DNA of 41,564 bases from DATAEK01 sp036258055. Its GTDB lineage: Bacteria; Acidobacteriota; Vicinamibacteria; Vicinamibacterales; 2-12-FULL-66-21. The position numbers and the translations under genes were made by a program. The first letter of the stretch is position 1, and each line of letters opens with the position of its first letter. Below, one piece after another: positions 40,698 through 41,564 of the stretch. A model generated the notes under the pieces. It saw only the letters and a list, made by a program, of their open reading frames with translations. It did no database searches and had not been told where the DNA came from. Location: NCBI GenBank assembly GCA_036258055.1, contig DATAEK010000013.1, positions 1 to 41,564 on the forward strand, written 5' to 3'.

Positions 40698-41331
40698 GTG
40701 CCTAACGATATCGCACCGCCATTGCGCGGTCCTTCCACGCGTCGCGCTTCTTGCGGTGCTGGGGGTGAGTGTCTTCAGCTCGGTCGCGTCCGCTCAGGCG
40801 ACGACAACGCAGACACAGACTGCTCCGCCGTCGACGTCAGACGATCCGTTCGCCCGGCACGCCTGGCGCTTCGAGATCGATTCCGAAATTGCCAGCGAAG
40901 CGTGGAACTACAACGGATCGCGTGAAGAGATCTATGGCCTCGAGGCGGGCTTCGCCTACGGTCTTCACCGGGGCCTGATGCTCAGGACGACGTTTCCCGT
41001 TCGCTACATCTCGCAACGGGGGATTGACGCGCTTCAACTCAGCGCCACGTTCGGCTTCCGGGGGCGCGTCGTCGGGTCCGCCCGCGCCGCGCTGTTCTGG
41101 CAGTTCGACCTCGGCGTGTCATTCGCCGATACGCTGGCGCCCCGGCGCGGCACGAGATTCAACTACCTGGCGCTCGGCAGCGTCGGCGGAACATTCCGGC
41201 TTCGAGGCGATATCTACGGCGTGACCGCGCTCCGGCTGCTCCATCTCTCGAACGCCAGCCTCGCCGGCCCGAACAGAAATCCTGACATCGAAGCCATCGG
41301 TATCCAGGTCGGGGTGGGGTGGGGGTTCTAG
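40696..41331 (+). CDS. PagL-like lipid A 3-O-deacylase family barrel protein
   Basis: 211-aa exported barrel protein; signal peptide about residues 1-33. The C-terminal strands carry LRLLHLSNASL and NRNPDIEAIGIQVGVGWGF, matching the PagL active-site pattern: His183, Ser185, Asn186 and Glu199. PagL enzymes remove an acyl chain from lipid A in the outer membrane. The Ser-Glu spacing is slightly longer than in PagL of Pseudomonas, so activity is inferred. The ATG at 40696 overlaps the start of the divergent gene; a later start is possible. It ends about 84 bp before a minus-strand TPR gene. Confidence 0.78.
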   Translation: MCLTISHRHCAVLPRVALLAVLGVSVFSSVASAQATTTQTQTAPPSTSDDPFARHAWRFEIDSEIASEAWNYNGSREEIYGLEAGFAYGLHRGLMLRTTFPVRYISQRGIDALQLSATFGFRGRVVGSARAALFWQFDLGVSFADTLAPRRGTRFNYLALGSVGGTFRLRGDIYGVTALRLLHLSNASLAGPNRNPDIEAIGIQVGVGWGF

Positions 41332-41342
41332 CACCTCTTGTC

Positions 41343-41408
41343 GGTGCCTGGGTGCCTGGGTGCCAAGGGTGCGAGGGTGCGAAGGTGCTCGAGGTGCAAG
41401 GGTGCCTA
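41343..41408. repeat. 8-bp-period degenerate tandem array, copy 2
   Basis: Begins with three near-perfect GGTGCCTG units, then drifts (GGGTGCGA, AGGTGCTC, GAGGTGCA, AGGGTGCC). It matches the array at 19495-19560 in unit and in the same decay from GGTGCCTG to GGGTGCGA. It fills the gap between the PagL-like gene and the convergent TPR gene. Confidence 0.75.
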
Positions 41409-41414
41409 AAAGGA

Positions 41415-41564
41415 TCACCCCTTGCCCTTCCTCGCCTTGAGATCCTGTTTGAATCCCTCCCTGACCTTGAACCCGTTCTTCTCTGCCAGCTTGACCTCGC
41501 GCTCGGCTTCGTCGAACCGGCCGGTCAGCATGCAGACGACGGCGAGGTTGTTGTGGACTTCACC
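41415..41564 (-). CDS. C-terminal end of a TPR-repeat protein (partial)
   Basis: Only the last 49 codons are in the window. They begin GEVHNNLAVVCMLTGRFDEA and continue AEREVKLAEKNGFKV, which is one TPR-like helix pair, followed by a basic tail ending KARKGKG. The gene runs off the right edge. TPR proteins mediate protein contacts; nothing more can be said. Confidence 0.75.
   Translation of the reverse strand, partial: GEVHNNLAVVCMLTGRFDEAEREVKLAEKNGFKVREGFKQDLKARKGKG

Overview
The window is about 41.5 kb of GC-rich bacterial chromosome that is densely coding on both strands. Short intergenic gaps, many ATGA stop/start overlaps, POTRA and beta-barrel outer-membrane proteins, a PagL-like lipid A esterase candidate, repeated SPFH proteins and families common in soil Acidobacteria (DUF4159, DUF6496, small exported proteins with a TVTGCVQ-type motif) point to a Gram-negative soil acidobacterium, perhaps class Vicinamibacteria. 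That placement is inference; there is no rRNA or marker gene. I see no phage, transposase, integrase, CRISPR array, tRNA or rRNA.

Layout. 0.1-3.4 kb (minus): DUF4159 and DUF1801 proteins, an NfeD/slipin membrane pair and msrA. 3.4-3.5 kb: a large imperfect palindrome. 3.5-7.5 kb (minus): a tightly coupled sugar operon of nucleotide-sugar epimerase, SAM methyltransferase, GT2 glycosyltransferase and multi-span GT-C-like membrane protein. 7.6-10.6 kb: a zinc-ribbon membrane protein and an SPFH protein carrying a C-terminal excisionase-type HTH (minus), divergent from a zf-TFIIB zinc protein. 10.7-12.4 kb: a 5'-truncated GYD-domain remnant and a POTRA protein without a barrel. 12.4-20.2 kb (minus): MEDS protein, three-subunit molybdenum hydroxylase, active HtrA with four PDZ domains, catalytically dead HtrA paralogue and msrB. 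20.6-24.1 kb (minus): neutral zinc metallopeptidase, MATE exporter and a VOC fusion protein. 24.2-25.8 kb: an unknown protein, a lone receiver and a bactofilin. 26.0-30.6 kb (plus): exported Fam20/PI3K-like kinase, penicillin-acylase-family hydrolase, basic DUF6496 protein and exported metallo-beta-lactamase-fold hydrolase. 30.7-34.0 kb: a large SPFH protein divergent from a sigma-54 activator, with a plausible sigma-54 promoter between them. 34.0-41.6 kb: exported M3 peptidase, beta-lactamase-fold pseudoenzyme, several barrel or envelope proteins, PagL-like protein and the end of a TPR protein.

The common theme is the envelope: membrane microdomain (SPFH) proteins, quality-control proteases, methionine sulfoxide repair, outer-membrane proteins and surface glycan synthesis.

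The most unusual non-coding signal is a roughly 205-bp structured repeat present twice in opposite orientation (about 16546-16745 and 35977-36181). Each copy carries three G-rich boxes folded into conserved hairpins, and each ends a few bases before an ATG. Other repeat classes are a 45-bp-arm palindrome at 3430-3539, REP-like GTCCGGC hairpins at three sites, 8-bp-period GGTGCCTG tandem arrays at two sites, and a hairpin cluster at 21478-21625. The best protein-level candidates for an undescribed system are the SPFH-HTH/zinc-ribbon cluster and the SPFH/sigma-54-activator pair, which resembles the psp arrangement.
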